37,698 nucleotides of DNA from a virus. The notes beneath the pieces are model-generated. The model had not been told where the DNA came from and did no database searches. It saw nothing but the letters and a program-made list of their open reading frames with translations. The stretch spans positions 1 through 37,698 of the IMG/VR virus record IMGVR_UViG_3300042308_000555; one strand, given 5' to 3'. The stretch's first letter is position 1. Each line of letters starts with the position of its first letter. The translations under genes were made by a program, and so were the position numbers. Below, piece by piece: positions 1 through 5,499 of the stretch.

Positions 1-23
1 CCTAAATAGAGATGGGAAATGGT

Positions 24-191
24 ATGACGGCCCGCCACAAGTACGAGAATATCAAAATCAAAGTCAAGAAGCGTTGGGAACTGTCCACGGGTCACCGGGA
101 ACACAGGGATACGCTTATGGACAATCGTCCCAAGCGTATGCGTACACGCAAGGATATTGAGCGTGGATGGAGACAGGAGTACGATTCGTGA
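24..191 (+). CDS. small basic protein (55 aa), unknown function
   Basis: A 55-residue Arg/Lys/His-rich protein ending in a run of the type RPKRMRTRKDIERGW. Basic tails of this sort are common in small phage proteins and suggest nucleic-acid contact, but no domain is recognised. An in-frame ATG at 12 would add four residues; the ATG at 24 is chosen because GGGA lies just upstream. The TGA stop overlaps the GTG start of the next gene (GTGA), which supports this frame over the overlapping frame that is open from base 2. Confidence 0.5.
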   Translation: MTARHKYENIKIKVKKRWELSTGHREHRDTLMDNRPKRMRTRKDIERGWRQEYDS

Positions 192-346
192 CTGTTATAT
201 GTAAAGACTGTGGCAGTGATAGAATTGGTTTTGATGCTTGGGTTGATAAGGATGGTAACGTAATTGGCGGTCCATACGACAACTCTCTATGTATGGATTG
301 TGGGTGCGAAGAAATTGTGGAAAAAGAGGTATTGACAAGTCAATAA
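188..346 (+). CDS. small zinc-ribbon protein (52 aa)
   Basis: GTG start overlapping the upstream stop. Two CxxC pairs are visible (CKDC near residue 5 and CMDC near residue 35) separated by a segment that reads like the phage zinc-ribbon type DAWVDKDGNVIGG...DNSLC. Such small ribbons are widespread in phages and usually have no assigned role. The promoter for the following RNA gene starts inside the last codons of this gene. Confidence 0.7.
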   Translation: MTVICKDCGSDRIGFDAWVDKDGNVIGGPYDNSLCMDCGCEEIVEKEVLTSQ

Positions 347-359
347 TAGAGTGTAGAAT
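332..359 (+). promoter_or_regulatory. sigma70-like promoter of the tRNA-like RNA
   Basis: TTGACA (332-337), 16-bp spacer, TAGAAT (354-359). The expected start near 366 falls two bases before the first paired base of the RNA at 368. Confidence 0.65.
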
Positions 360-367
360 ACAAACTT

Positions 368-504
368 GCGTGGGTCTAGCGACTAGATTGGGATAACCTG
401 TACGATAAACCTACGGCTGTTATGCAGCGTGGGGTTGCCTAACGGGGTTATACGTTAGGATAGTATACCAATCTAACGGGGTGCGATTCCCTGTCCACGC
501 TCCA
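368..504 (+). ncRNA. unusual 137-nt tRNA-like RNA with encoded CCA
   Basis: The ends fold as a tRNA. Bases 368-374 pair with 494-500 as a 7-bp acceptor stem. Bases 477-481 and 489-493 form a T stem around the loop TGCGATT. A T discriminator and an encoded CCA follow (501-504). The middle is not a normal tRNA: no D arm is evident, and in its place are hairpins at about 375-387, 410-433 (GCTG/CAGC core) and 438-459 (CCTAACG/CGTTAGG). A variable-arm-like stem at 455-476 is an alternative pairing. The lack of a D stem resembles the tRNA-like domain of tmRNA, but I find no convincing tag reading frame. It could also be a tRNA carrying an insertion. Confidence 0.5.
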
Positions 505-665
505 TACAACCAGTAACCGTTCCCAAGAGCCAGACGATATGAGTCATGAACATATCTAGGGAGGATTTCCGTGGACGGTTTCTACCAGTGTTTACCTTGC
601 TCCAAGGGTTCATAATATCGGGGTATTGGTGGGTTATAGAATCGGGGCGTAAACGATTCGCTGGT
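505..665 (+). other. gene-free, hairpin-rich leader
   Basis: No credible reading frame. Visible hairpins are GATATG/CATATC (about 535-555), a CCGT(T)CC/GGACGG pairing that encloses it, and GAATCG/CGATTC (639-644 with 654-659). It may be the 3' part of the transcript that begins with the tRNA-like RNA, or a structured leader for the gene at 686. A TATAAT at 666-671 is close to that gene's ribosome site and has no good -35. Confidence 0.35.
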
Positions 666-685
666 TATAATACAAGGAAAATGAA

Positions 686-823
686 ATGAAGGTTTATGTT
701 GTATTTGATATTCCCGGTATTGATCCAGACGATGAAGATGCTGACGAGATTATCGCAGTATTAGAAGATACTATTGACGAACTAGGATACGAGTGGTATA
801 TTGATGATGCTACTGAGGACTAA
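686..823 (+). CDS. small acidic protein (45 aa), unknown
   Basis: A 45-residue strongly acidic protein beginning MKVYVVFDIPGID with a DDEDADE stretch. The ribosome site AAGGAAA lies 6-12 bases before the ATG. A short beta-strand start followed by acidic residues is common in phage accessory proteins; no family is recognised. It opens a tightly packed run of genes to 1848. Confidence 0.6.
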   Translation: MKVYVVFDIPGIDPDDEDADEIIAVLEDTIDELGYEWYIDDATED

Positions 824-857
824 GCATGAGAATCTTTCGTAAAATTATTGTGAGAGT

Positions 858-1052
858 ATGAAGATGACATGGCGAAGTGGACAACCTATTGATATGGGCT
901 ACTATCTTTGTGCTATTGTTGGTATCAATAAGCCTAGTGAATTATATTGGGATGGTGCTTCTTGGAGTTATCAAGATTGGGAAACTCTTGATAGTAATGA
1001 AGTTGCATATTATATGTATCTTGGTGATATTCCTATGCCGGAGGGTTGGTAA
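858..1052 (+). CDS. DUF551-like small protein (64 aa)
   Basis: Trp/Tyr-rich protein with the layout W-x-GQPIDMGYYL ... YWDG-x-SW ... YYMYLGDIPMPEGW. This resembles phage DUF551-type proteins, which end in a W-MPLP-like motif. Function unknown. An 11-codon frame (826-861) ends on its ATG in an ATGA overlap and may couple translation. Its own stop overlaps the next start (TAATG). Confidence 0.6.
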   Translation: MKMTWRSGQPIDMGYYLCAIVGINKPSELYWDGASWSYQDWETLDSNEVAYYMYLGDIPMPEGW

Positions 1053-1306
1053 TGGAATGGATTAGTTTCTTCGGTCCTCGACGCCCTATTAACGGGCAGA
1101 AGGTTTATTACTTTGGCGAGTATATCGGAGTGTGGCAGGGAAGGTATGAGATTCATAGGGATGATCCTGTGAGTGAACATATCTTGATTTGTGAAGAAAG
1201 TCCCGGCATTGTAGATCGTATGGATGCTCCGTGGTGGATGCCATATGAGGGACAGCCCAAACCAGTACGACCAGAAAACGATTATCCAAAGGATTATCCT
1301 TCATAA
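1052..1306 (+). CDS. DUF551-like small protein (84 aa)
   Basis: Starts MEWISFFGPRRPINGQKVYYF and contains APWWMPYEG near residue 65. The WIS...RPINGQ.V opening and the W-MP close are the DUF551 pattern, so this and the preceding gene are probably diverged relatives. The ATG at 1052 overlaps the upstream TAA; a TTG six bases earlier is in frame but less likely. The C-terminus is Pro/Asp-rich. Confidence 0.6.
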   Translation: MEWISFFGPRRPINGQKVYYFGEYIGVWQGRYEIHRDDPVSEHILICEESPGIVDRMDAPWWMPYEGQPKPVRPENDYPKDYPS

Positions 1307-1309
1307 AAT

Positions 1310-1480
1310 ATGAATAAAGAACAAGAACAAGCAATTAAAATGACCATCAACTTTCTAAGAAATAGATTATTGGGGGTCAATAAACATTATTACGATGCGG
1401 TCTTGACAGCAGTAAAGATGCATGATATAACTCTTGAAGACGTATTAGAATATTGGAGAAAGGAAGCAGGAAACGTATGA
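1310..1480 (+). CDS. small helical protein (56 aa), unknown
   Basis: A 56-residue, probably all-helical protein (MNKEQEQAIKMTINFLRNRL...). It begins three bases after the previous stop and ends in an ATGA overlap with the next gene, so it sits in one translational run. No recognised domain. Confidence 0.6.
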   Translation: MNKEQEQAIKMTINFLRNRLLGVNKHYYDAVLTAVKMHDITLEDVLEYWRKEAGNV

Positions 1481-1848
1481 TCAAGATTGATTTGACGGTT
1501 CGTGAAGCGGTGGATTTGGCGATCTACTGCCCAGCAGAAATGCGCGAAAAGATCGTGGCCGCACTGGAAAGTGCTATTGACGGAAAAGAGCAGTATCATG
1601 TTACGATCACTAGTGGCATGACCACGAACAATCGTATTCCTTGTATCAAGGCTGTGCGTCAGCACACCGGGTGGGGATTGAAGGAAGCGAAGGATTGGAC
1701 CGATGGTATGATCGGACACTGGGACGCTTATGGCGTGTGGCACAAGGGCGACCTGAACCAGATATCGGTGCGTCTGAAAACCAAAGAGGCGGCTGAAAAT
1801 CTGCTTCGTGACCTGAAGAATATTGGTTGCGAAGGTTACTTGTCCTAA
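1477..1848 (+). CDS. protein with ribosomal L7/L12 C-terminal-like segment (123 aa)
   Basis: The segment IPCIKAVRQHTGWGLKEAKD (about residues 57-76) closely matches the bacterial L7/L12 C-terminal signature (IKxVRxxTGLGLKEAKDLV), the surface that binds translation factors. The N-terminal ~45 residues (DLTVREAVDLAIYCPAEMREKIVAAL) are helical and unlike the L12 dimerisation domain. The start at 1477 is taken from the ATGA overlap; an upstream TTG at 1453 is also in frame. It may mimic or compete with L12, which is inference. The stop codon lies in repeat A. Confidence 0.6.
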   Translation: MIKIDLTVREAVDLAIYCPAEMREKIVAALESAIDGKEQYHVTITSGMTTNNRIPCIKAVRQHTGWGLKEAKDWTDGMIGHWDAYGVWHKGDLNQISVRLKTKEAAENLLRDLKNIGCEGYLS

Positions 1849-1925
1849 ACCCTTACACCGCAAGCATTTACGCTGCGGCGGGCGGGCCGCGTTCGCCGTA
1901 AGTCCTTATCTGACAAAGCTTTACG
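1844..1925 (+). repeat. GC-rich double-hairpin repeat, copy A
   Basis: Two hairpin half-units (about 1844-1872 and 1894-1925, the second built on CGTAAGTCCTT...TTTACG) flank the core GGCGGGCGGGCCGC. Related copies lie at 3791, 5053 and 7052. It sits between the end of the L12-like gene and the promoter at 1982, so it could act as a terminator or insulator. Confidence 0.7.
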
Positions 1926-1981
1926 AACAACCTAAGATTTTTCGGTAGTTGGCATACGCTTTGCTCTCTAAAGTTTTCCCC

Positions 1982-2009
1982 TTGACTGTGCCGATATATA
2001 TGCTAAGAT
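1982..2009 (+). promoter_or_regulatory. sigma70-like promoter with CGATA block
   Basis: TTGACT, 16-bp spacer holding CGATA, extended TGC, then TAAGAT. It drives the gene at 2031, whose GGAG ribosome site is at 2021. Confidence 0.7.
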
Positions 2010-2030
2010 AGCAGGACACAGGAGAAAATC

Positions 2031-2735
2031 ATGAAAGTCGCAAACGGTAATGATAAGTTGGGTAAGGGTTGTATTGTTGTTTCTCGTCCCGTTGGAGATA
2101 CTTGTCCGTCTGATTGTGAGTTTCTCGACAATGGATGTTATGCAGAGCAGACCGAGAAGATGTATCCCGGTGTTCGTCCCGCTGGTATGCAGAATCTTAT
2201 TACTGAAAAGAATCGCATTAGGTCGATGATCCTCGACGCCGTTTCTAAAAACAAGTCTATCCGTTGGCATGAGCGTGGCGATTGGTTTCTCAATGGTGAA
2301 CTGGATACGGACTATGTTGAGAATGTAACGTGGGCTTGTGAGAGTATTCTTGCAGAGGGTAAGACTCTCCCAGATATGTGGTTTTATACTCATATCTACG
2401 ATAGTCGCCTTGTGGCTTTCAGTAAGTATATGGCGGTATATGCTAGTATCCACAACGCTGAAGATAAGAAACAAGCCGAAGCCGCTGGTTTCAAACTGTT
2501 CGCATGGTGCGACAGCGACCAGAAGATTGCTAAGAAACGCCCCAAGCGTAAGAATCTCGCGGATGCTTGGCGGGCTTCACTTCCTAAGTTAGTTATTATT
2601 GACGATACGAAGTATATTACTTGCCCCGAGATTCGTCGTGGTCGCGGTGTTGTTACTTGCACTCCGACGAAGGGTAGTGTATCATGCGATCTGTGCGTTC
2701 GCGGCCTTGCAAACGTTCTCTTTCCCTCTCACTGA
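2031..2735 (+). CDS. Cys-rich phage protein, GP88/DUF7227-like (234 aa)
   Basis: The N-terminal region carries GKGCIVVSRPVGDTCPSDCEF and NGCYAE (residues about 12-39), a CxxxC...C arrangement seen in phage gene-product-88-like proteins. Further cysteines occur late (CPEI, SCDLC). These residues could hold a metal or Fe-S centre, but no radical-SAM CxxxCxxC is present. Strong GGAG site ten bases before the ATG and its own promoter. Family assignment is tentative and function unknown. Confidence 0.55.
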   Translation: MKVANGNDKLGKGCIVVSRPVGDTCPSDCEFLDNGCYAEQTEKMYPGVRPAGMQNLITEKNRIRSMILDAVSKNKSIRWHERGDWFLNGELDTDYVENVTWACESILAEGKTLPDMWFYTHIYDSRLVAFSKYMAVYASIHNAEDKKQAEAAGFKLFAWCDSDQKIAKKRPKRKNLADAWRASLPKLVIIDDTKYITCPEIRRGRGVVTCTPTKGSVSCDLCVRGLANVLFPSH

Positions 2736-2746
2736 GATTATATACT

Positions 2747-3241
2747 ATGCCCAAACCTTTATTTGCTGACGCTGGTAGTCGCTCATCGTTTTTTATTATT
2801 GACGAAAAGAGTGGCTTCAAGACTTTTAGTTCCTATGATGATGCAGAATATGCACACTATGCACAGTCTAAACTTGCAGAGCATAATCTAGCCCCTAGAG
2901 TATTGAGCGAAGTAAAGAAAATGATTGTGGGCGGTTATAAAGAGTGGGGATTTGTAACAGAAAAAGCAGAAGTTATGGGGTGTGGCGGTAATGAGTGTGC
3001 GTGTGGTGAGTGTGAAGATATATGGGAATCTAAACTTAGGTATATAAACAACCTATGTAATAAGATAGAAGAATTAGGTTTTCATTTCGCGGATAATCAT
3101 ATTGGTAACCTTGGATATGTAAAACGTAAGGGTCGCCGCAAGTTAGTTTGTATTGATACTGGGGCTGAAAGTGTTAGTGCTGAATACGATCCGTATGAAG
3201 ATGAAGAATGTTCGTGTACTGGATGTAGGAGACTATCATGA
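2747..3241 (+). CDS. possible kinase-fold protein (164 aa)
   Basis: The order of motifs resembles the C-lobe of a small atypical kinase: EHNLAPRVLS, then a hinge-like WGFVTEKAEV, then FADNHIGNLG (similar to the catalytic HxDxxxxN loop), then VCIDTG (similar to DFG). A Cys cluster (CGGNECACGEC) is inserted in the middle and CSCTGC ends the protein, suggesting a bound metal. The start ATG at 2747 is chosen because upstream in-frame residues overlap the previous gene. Kinase activity is inference. Confidence 0.5.
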   Translation: MPKPLFADAGSRSSFFIIDEKSGFKTFSSYDDAEYAHYAQSKLAEHNLAPRVLSEVKKMIVGGYKEWGFVTEKAEVMGCGGNECACGECEDIWESKLRYINNLCNKIEELGFHFADNHIGNLGYVKRKGRRKLVCIDTGAESVSAEYDPYEDEECSCTGCRRLS

Positions 3242-3474
3242 AATACTATATCTCTTGCGGAAGTCTAAACATTATCTATAGTACTAGCAAAAATGCTAGA
3301 GATGCTTGTAAGACTGCTATATGGGAATGTAATGAGAATGACGTACTAGATGAATATTTTTATGTTGACGAGCGTGGATATAGGGGCTATACTACAGCAG
3401 ACAAGCATACAACCGTTATACCTACGGATGAGATCATGCAAGAAGAGGGGTGGGAACTAAATGGAAATGACTGA
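3238..3474 (+). CDS. hypothetical protein (78 aa)
   Basis: Begins in an ATGA overlap with the kinase-like gene. The sequence (MKYYISCGSLNIIYSTSKNARDACKTAI...) suggests a short beta-strand/helix unit of a type frequent in phage accessory proteins. No catalytic motif. The next gene starts inside its last codons. Confidence 0.6.
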   Translation: MKYYISCGSLNIIYSTSKNARDACKTAIWECNENDVLDEYFYVDERGYRGYTTADKHTTVIPTDEIMQEEGWELNGND

Positions 3475-3628
3475 GCGTGAGAAAGAAATAATGTTGTGGG
3501 CCTTGAGTTCATATCATACGTTTATCATATCACAAATAGTAAGCAGGGAAAAGTCTGGTAAGATAGAACATAATTTTAGAAGTATAGAACAGGATATTGC
3601 ACAATTACTCAAGAGGTTTGACGAATAA
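3461..3628 (+). CDS. small helical protein (55 aa)
   Basis: Helix-rich protein MEMTEREKEIMLWALSSYHTF... with a central KSGKIEHNFRSIEQDIAQLLKRF segment. It overlaps the previous gene by 14 bases in another frame. No known domain. Confidence 0.5.
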   Translation: MEMTEREKEIMLWALSSYHTFIISQIVSREKSGKIEHNFRSIEQDIAQLLKRFDE

Positions 3629-3629
3629 T

Positions 3630-3812
3630 ATGTACCACTACATCACTGTTAGTATTGTAATGCGTGACTGTGAATCCAAAACGGATGCACGAAGAAAGTG
3701 TGTGAAACTATTACCATGCGATCCAGATGCCACTACTAAATACATGGAATCTTGGGCGATTGCAGAAATAAGAGCCGCAGATTCAAACGAGTCGCAAGTC
3801 CTTGACCCGTAA
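3630..3812 (+). CDS. hypothetical protein (60 aa)
   Basis: Starts MYHYITVSIVMRDCESKTDARRKC two bases after the previous stop. Its last residues (SQVLDP) are encoded by the first hairpin half of repeat B, so the repeat seems to have become the end of the gene. No domain recognised. Confidence 0.5.
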   Translation: MYHYITVSIVMRDCESKTDARRKCVKLLPCDPDATTKYMESWAIAEIRAADSNESQVLDP

Positions 3813-3874
3813 GGGTTTAGGGCCGACGCGGCGGGCCGCCCTCGCCATAAGTCCTTACGCCACAACGAGTTATG
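3791..3874 (+). repeat. GC-rich double-hairpin repeat, copy B
   Basis: Half-units at about 3791-3821 and 3841-3874 flank the core GCGGCGGGCCGCC. Each half has the AAGTCCTT...TTTA type stem. It lies before the promoter at 3904 and overlaps the end of the preceding gene. Confidence 0.7.
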
Positions 3875-3903
3875 TCAAAAGAAAAATTTTTTCAAGATTG
3901 TGG

Positions 3904-3931
3904 TTGACAGAGCCGATAATAGTGATATACT
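3904..3931 (+). promoter_or_regulatory. sigma70-like promoter with CGATA block
   Basis: TTGACA, 16-bp spacer with CGATA, extended TGA, TATACT. It precedes the gene at 3975. Confidence 0.7.
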
Positions 3932-3974
3932 TAGGGCATGATGGTTGATTGAGTGTAACACAAAGATAGGAGTT

Positions 3975-4241
3975 ATGAATATGAAAACGTTTGATTTTGT
4001 TGTGACTGTTGCGAGTGATAATCTTGATACCGAGGTAATCGAGGATACGCTTCGTGCGTCTCTTGTTGATAGCCTTCCAGAAAATGTGCCTTCGCTGGTC
4101 AAGTTTTCTGGCGTGAAGGAGTATAGCGAACAGGGCTGGAAGGTTGCCCGTAATCGTAAGTTTGGAATCAGTGTCGAGCAGGCTGGTGATGGTGTTAGCA
4201 AGGCAAAGGCCAAGTCTGAGATTGCTGATGCCACTGCTTGA
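3975..4241 (+). CDS. hypothetical protein (88 aa)
   Basis: Begins MNMKTFDFVVTVASDNLDTEVIEDTLRASLVD with TAGGAG six to eight bases upstream; an earlier in-frame TTG at 3945 lacks such a site. Predicted small alpha/beta fold with an Ala/Lys-rich end (SKAKAKSEIADATA). Function unknown. It is followed by tRNA-Arg on what is probably the same transcript. Confidence 0.65.
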   Translation: MNMKTFDFVVTVASDNLDTEVIEDTLRASLVDSLPENVPSLVKFSGVKEYSEQGWKVARNRKFGISVEQAGDGVSKAKAKSEIADATA

Positions 4242-4288
4242 CAAATGGTCACTAGGTCGTTACAATTGGGTATCGGCCTAGTGACTAT

Positions 4289-4360
4289 GGCCCCGTAGTT
4301 CAATGGATAGAACGGGTGACTTCTAATCTCCAGATGGGAGTTCGATTCTCTCCGGGGCTA
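4289..4360 (+). tRNA. tRNA-Arg(UCU)
   Basis: Acceptor GGCCCCG/CGGGGCT, D stem GTTC/GAAC, anticodon loop CTTCTAA (anticodon TCT, codon AGA), T arm GGGAG-TTCGATT-CTCTC, discriminator A, no encoded CCA. It reads a codon favoured by an AT-rich genome. Confidence 0.92.
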
Positions 4361-4389
4361 TCGGGAATTGTAATGTTTAGGAGAATGTT

Positions 4390-4530
4390 ATGAAGATTGT
4401 TGGAATTGGTACTAAGTTGCAGTTGGGTACTGTGGTTAGTATCACACGCGAAGGCGTGGTGGTTGATCGTCAAGGGAAGAGGGTCACTGTGACTTTCTCG
4501 CAAGTTGAAACTGAAGTTTTTGGAGGTTGA
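4390..4530 (+). CDS. small beta-rich protein (46 aa)
   Basis: MKIVGIGTKLQLGTVVSITREGVVVDRQGKRVTVTF looks like a small SH3- or KOW-like beta barrel with alternating hydrophobic strands. GGAG precedes the ATG (TAGGAGAATGTT). No specific family. Its end carries the GGAGG that serves the next gene. Confidence 0.55.
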   Translation: MKIVGIGTKLQLGTVVSITREGVVVDRQGKRVTVTFSQVETEVFGG

Positions 4531-4535
4531 TTATT

Positions 4536-4751
4536 ATGGGTTACATTACGTTGAGCAACGCTATCGCTGTCGGTAAGGTTCTTCGCTGCAAGTATCCGAA
4601 GCATGGTAGCATGAATGTTTTGAAGTGGCATGAGGGTGTGATCGAGAAGGCGAGTTTCGGGCCGCATGGTGCCTACGCTCTCGTTCGCTCCAATAACGGC
4701 CAGTATCGTACCCTGCGTTGCGATAAGATGCTTGACGCATCGGTGTCGTGA
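4536..4751 (+). CDS. hypothetical protein (71 aa)
   Basis: MGYITLSNAIAVGKVLRCKYPKHGSMNVLKWHEGVIEK... is a beta-rich small protein. GGAGG lies about ten bases before the ATG. It probably forms a two-gene unit with the preceding 46-aa protein. No domain recognised. Confidence 0.6.
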   Translation: MGYITLSNAIAVGKVLRCKYPKHGSMNVLKWHEGVIEKASFGPHGAYALVRSNNGQYRTLRCDKMLDASVS

Positions 4752-4755
4752 TCCC

Positions 4756-4784
4756 TTGACGGGGCGAGTGGCCCGTGCTATAAT
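4756..4784 (+). promoter_or_regulatory. promoter of tRNA-Ile, embedded in an inverted repeat
   Basis: TTGACG, 17-bp spacer, extended TGC, TATAAT (4779-4784). Arms 4765-4775 and 4789-4799 are inverted repeats (10 of 11 matches) centred on the -10 box. Confidence 0.7.
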
Positions 4785-4804
4785 GGTGCGGGTCACTCGT
4801 TCAT

Positions 4805-4880
4805 GGGGCGTAAGGTAAGCCGGTAGCATCCGACACTCTTATAAGGTGTTCATAGGTACGTTCGACTCGTACACGCCCTA
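4805..4880 (+). tRNA. tRNA-Ile(UAU)
   Basis: Acceptor GGGGCGT/ACGCCCT, anticodon stem ACACT/GGTGT with loop CTTATAA (anticodon TAT, codon AUA), T arm GTACG-TTCGACT-CGTAC, discriminator A. The D arm is weak and the usual U8 is replaced by A. Confidence 0.82.
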
Positions 4881-4903
4881 CTGTCCATTTGTGTGGGGTG
4901 ATC

Positions 4904-4981
4904 ATGATGTATATTTTTCTTATGGTGATAACGTGTGTTATACATAGTATTATGAATAAAAGTAAGATATTTATCTACTAA
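4904..4981 (+). CDS. possible tiny membrane peptide (25 aa)
   Basis: MMYIFLMVITCVIHSIMNKSKIFIY would be a single membrane-spanning peptide. GTGGGG lies just upstream of the ATG. It may be only the spacer between tRNA-Ile and the terminator. Confidence 0.25.
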   Translation: MMYIFLMVITCVIHSIMNKSKIFIY

Positions 4982-5006
4982 ATAAAGATGTAGTCATCAC
5001 ACAAGC

Positions 5007-5037
5007 AAACCTCGCTCATAATAATGGGCGGGGTTTT
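5007..5037 (+). terminator. intrinsic terminator after tRNA-Ile
   Basis: An 11-bp stem (5007-5017 with 5026-5036, including G-U pairs) and an 8-nt loop, ending in TTTT. Confidence 0.75.
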
Positions 5038-5052
5038 GCTATTATATAGACA

Positions 5053-5139
5053 GTCGCCATAAGTCCTTTGCCAGTAAGGGTTTAGGAACGGGGCGGCGGG
5101 CCGCGTTCGCCATAAGTCCTTATGCCACAAGCATTTACG
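5053..5139 (+). repeat. GC-rich double-hairpin repeat, copy C
   Basis: Half-units GTCGCCATAAGTCCTTT... and TTCGCCATAAGTCCTTA...TTTACG flank GGGGCGGCGGGCCGCG. The promoter at 5168 follows. Confidence 0.75.
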
Positions 5140-5167
5140 TCTAAGAGAAATTTCTAATGCTCACCCC

Positions 5168-5195
5168 TTGACACTGACGATATACATGGTATGAT
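5168..5195 (+). promoter_or_regulatory. sigma70-like promoter with CGATA block
   Basis: TTGACA, 16-bp spacer with CGATA, extended TGG, TATGAT. It drives the gene at 5214 (AAAGGAG at 5202-5208). Confidence 0.7.
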
Positions 5196-5213
5196 CGTGG
5201 AAAAGGAGTCGTT

Positions 5214-5453
5214 ATGGTTGCTGCAAATACTGCTGTTTTTGACATGGTTTTGGAAGCGGATTGTCGTCTATGTTATAAGACATATCTTATCTTCCTTTGT
5301 CGTGAAGATTATACGTCATGGATGTCTGGTTCTGGATTTGTTCAAGATATTCTTCCGTATCTTACTGCGGGTGAGCGTGAATTGCTCATCAGTAACACTT
5401 GTTCCGACTGCTTCGATAAACTTTTTCCGCCTGACGTTGACAACAACGCCTGA
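5214..5453 (+). CDS. small Cys-pair protein (79 aa)
   Basis: Two cysteine pairs, CRLC near residue 17 and CSDC near residue 63, suggest a zinc site. The C-terminal ERELLISNTCSDCFDKLFP is of a type recurrent in small phage proteins. The frame is fixed by the AAAGGAG site six bases before the ATG; the overlapping 90-codon frame at 5191 lacks this. The stop lies inside the promoter of the DUF932 gene. Confidence 0.65.
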   Translation: MVAANTAVFDMVLEADCRLCYKTYLIFLCREDYTSWMSGSGFVQDILPYLTAGERELLISNTCSDCFDKLFPPDVDNNA

Positions 5454-5464
5454 CGCTGTATAAT
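5437..5464 (+). promoter_or_regulatory. sigma70-like promoter of the DUF932 gene
   Basis: TTGACA, 16-bp spacer, TATAAT, partly inside the end of the previous gene. TAGGAG at 5485 serves the start at 5500. Confidence 0.7.
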
Positions 5465-5499
5465 AAGAGAAACCTTCCCACTACTAGGAGATGATGATA

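Noticed and set aside
2-160. Frame open from the left edge, reading a Gly/Tyr/Gln-rich protein end
   Set aside because: It overlaps the 55-aa gene almost completely, and that gene is tied to the next one by a GTGA overlap. A real C-terminus of a cut gene cannot be excluded.
347-685. Group I intron inside a tRNA
   Set aside because: The insert relative to a normal tRNA is only about 60 bases, too short for a group I intron, and no conserved core (G-binding P7 sequence) was seen.
5191-5463. Alternative plus-strand frame of 90 codons
   Set aside because: The overlapping frame at 5214 has AAAGGAG at the right distance and a CxxC pair; the 5191 frame has neither.
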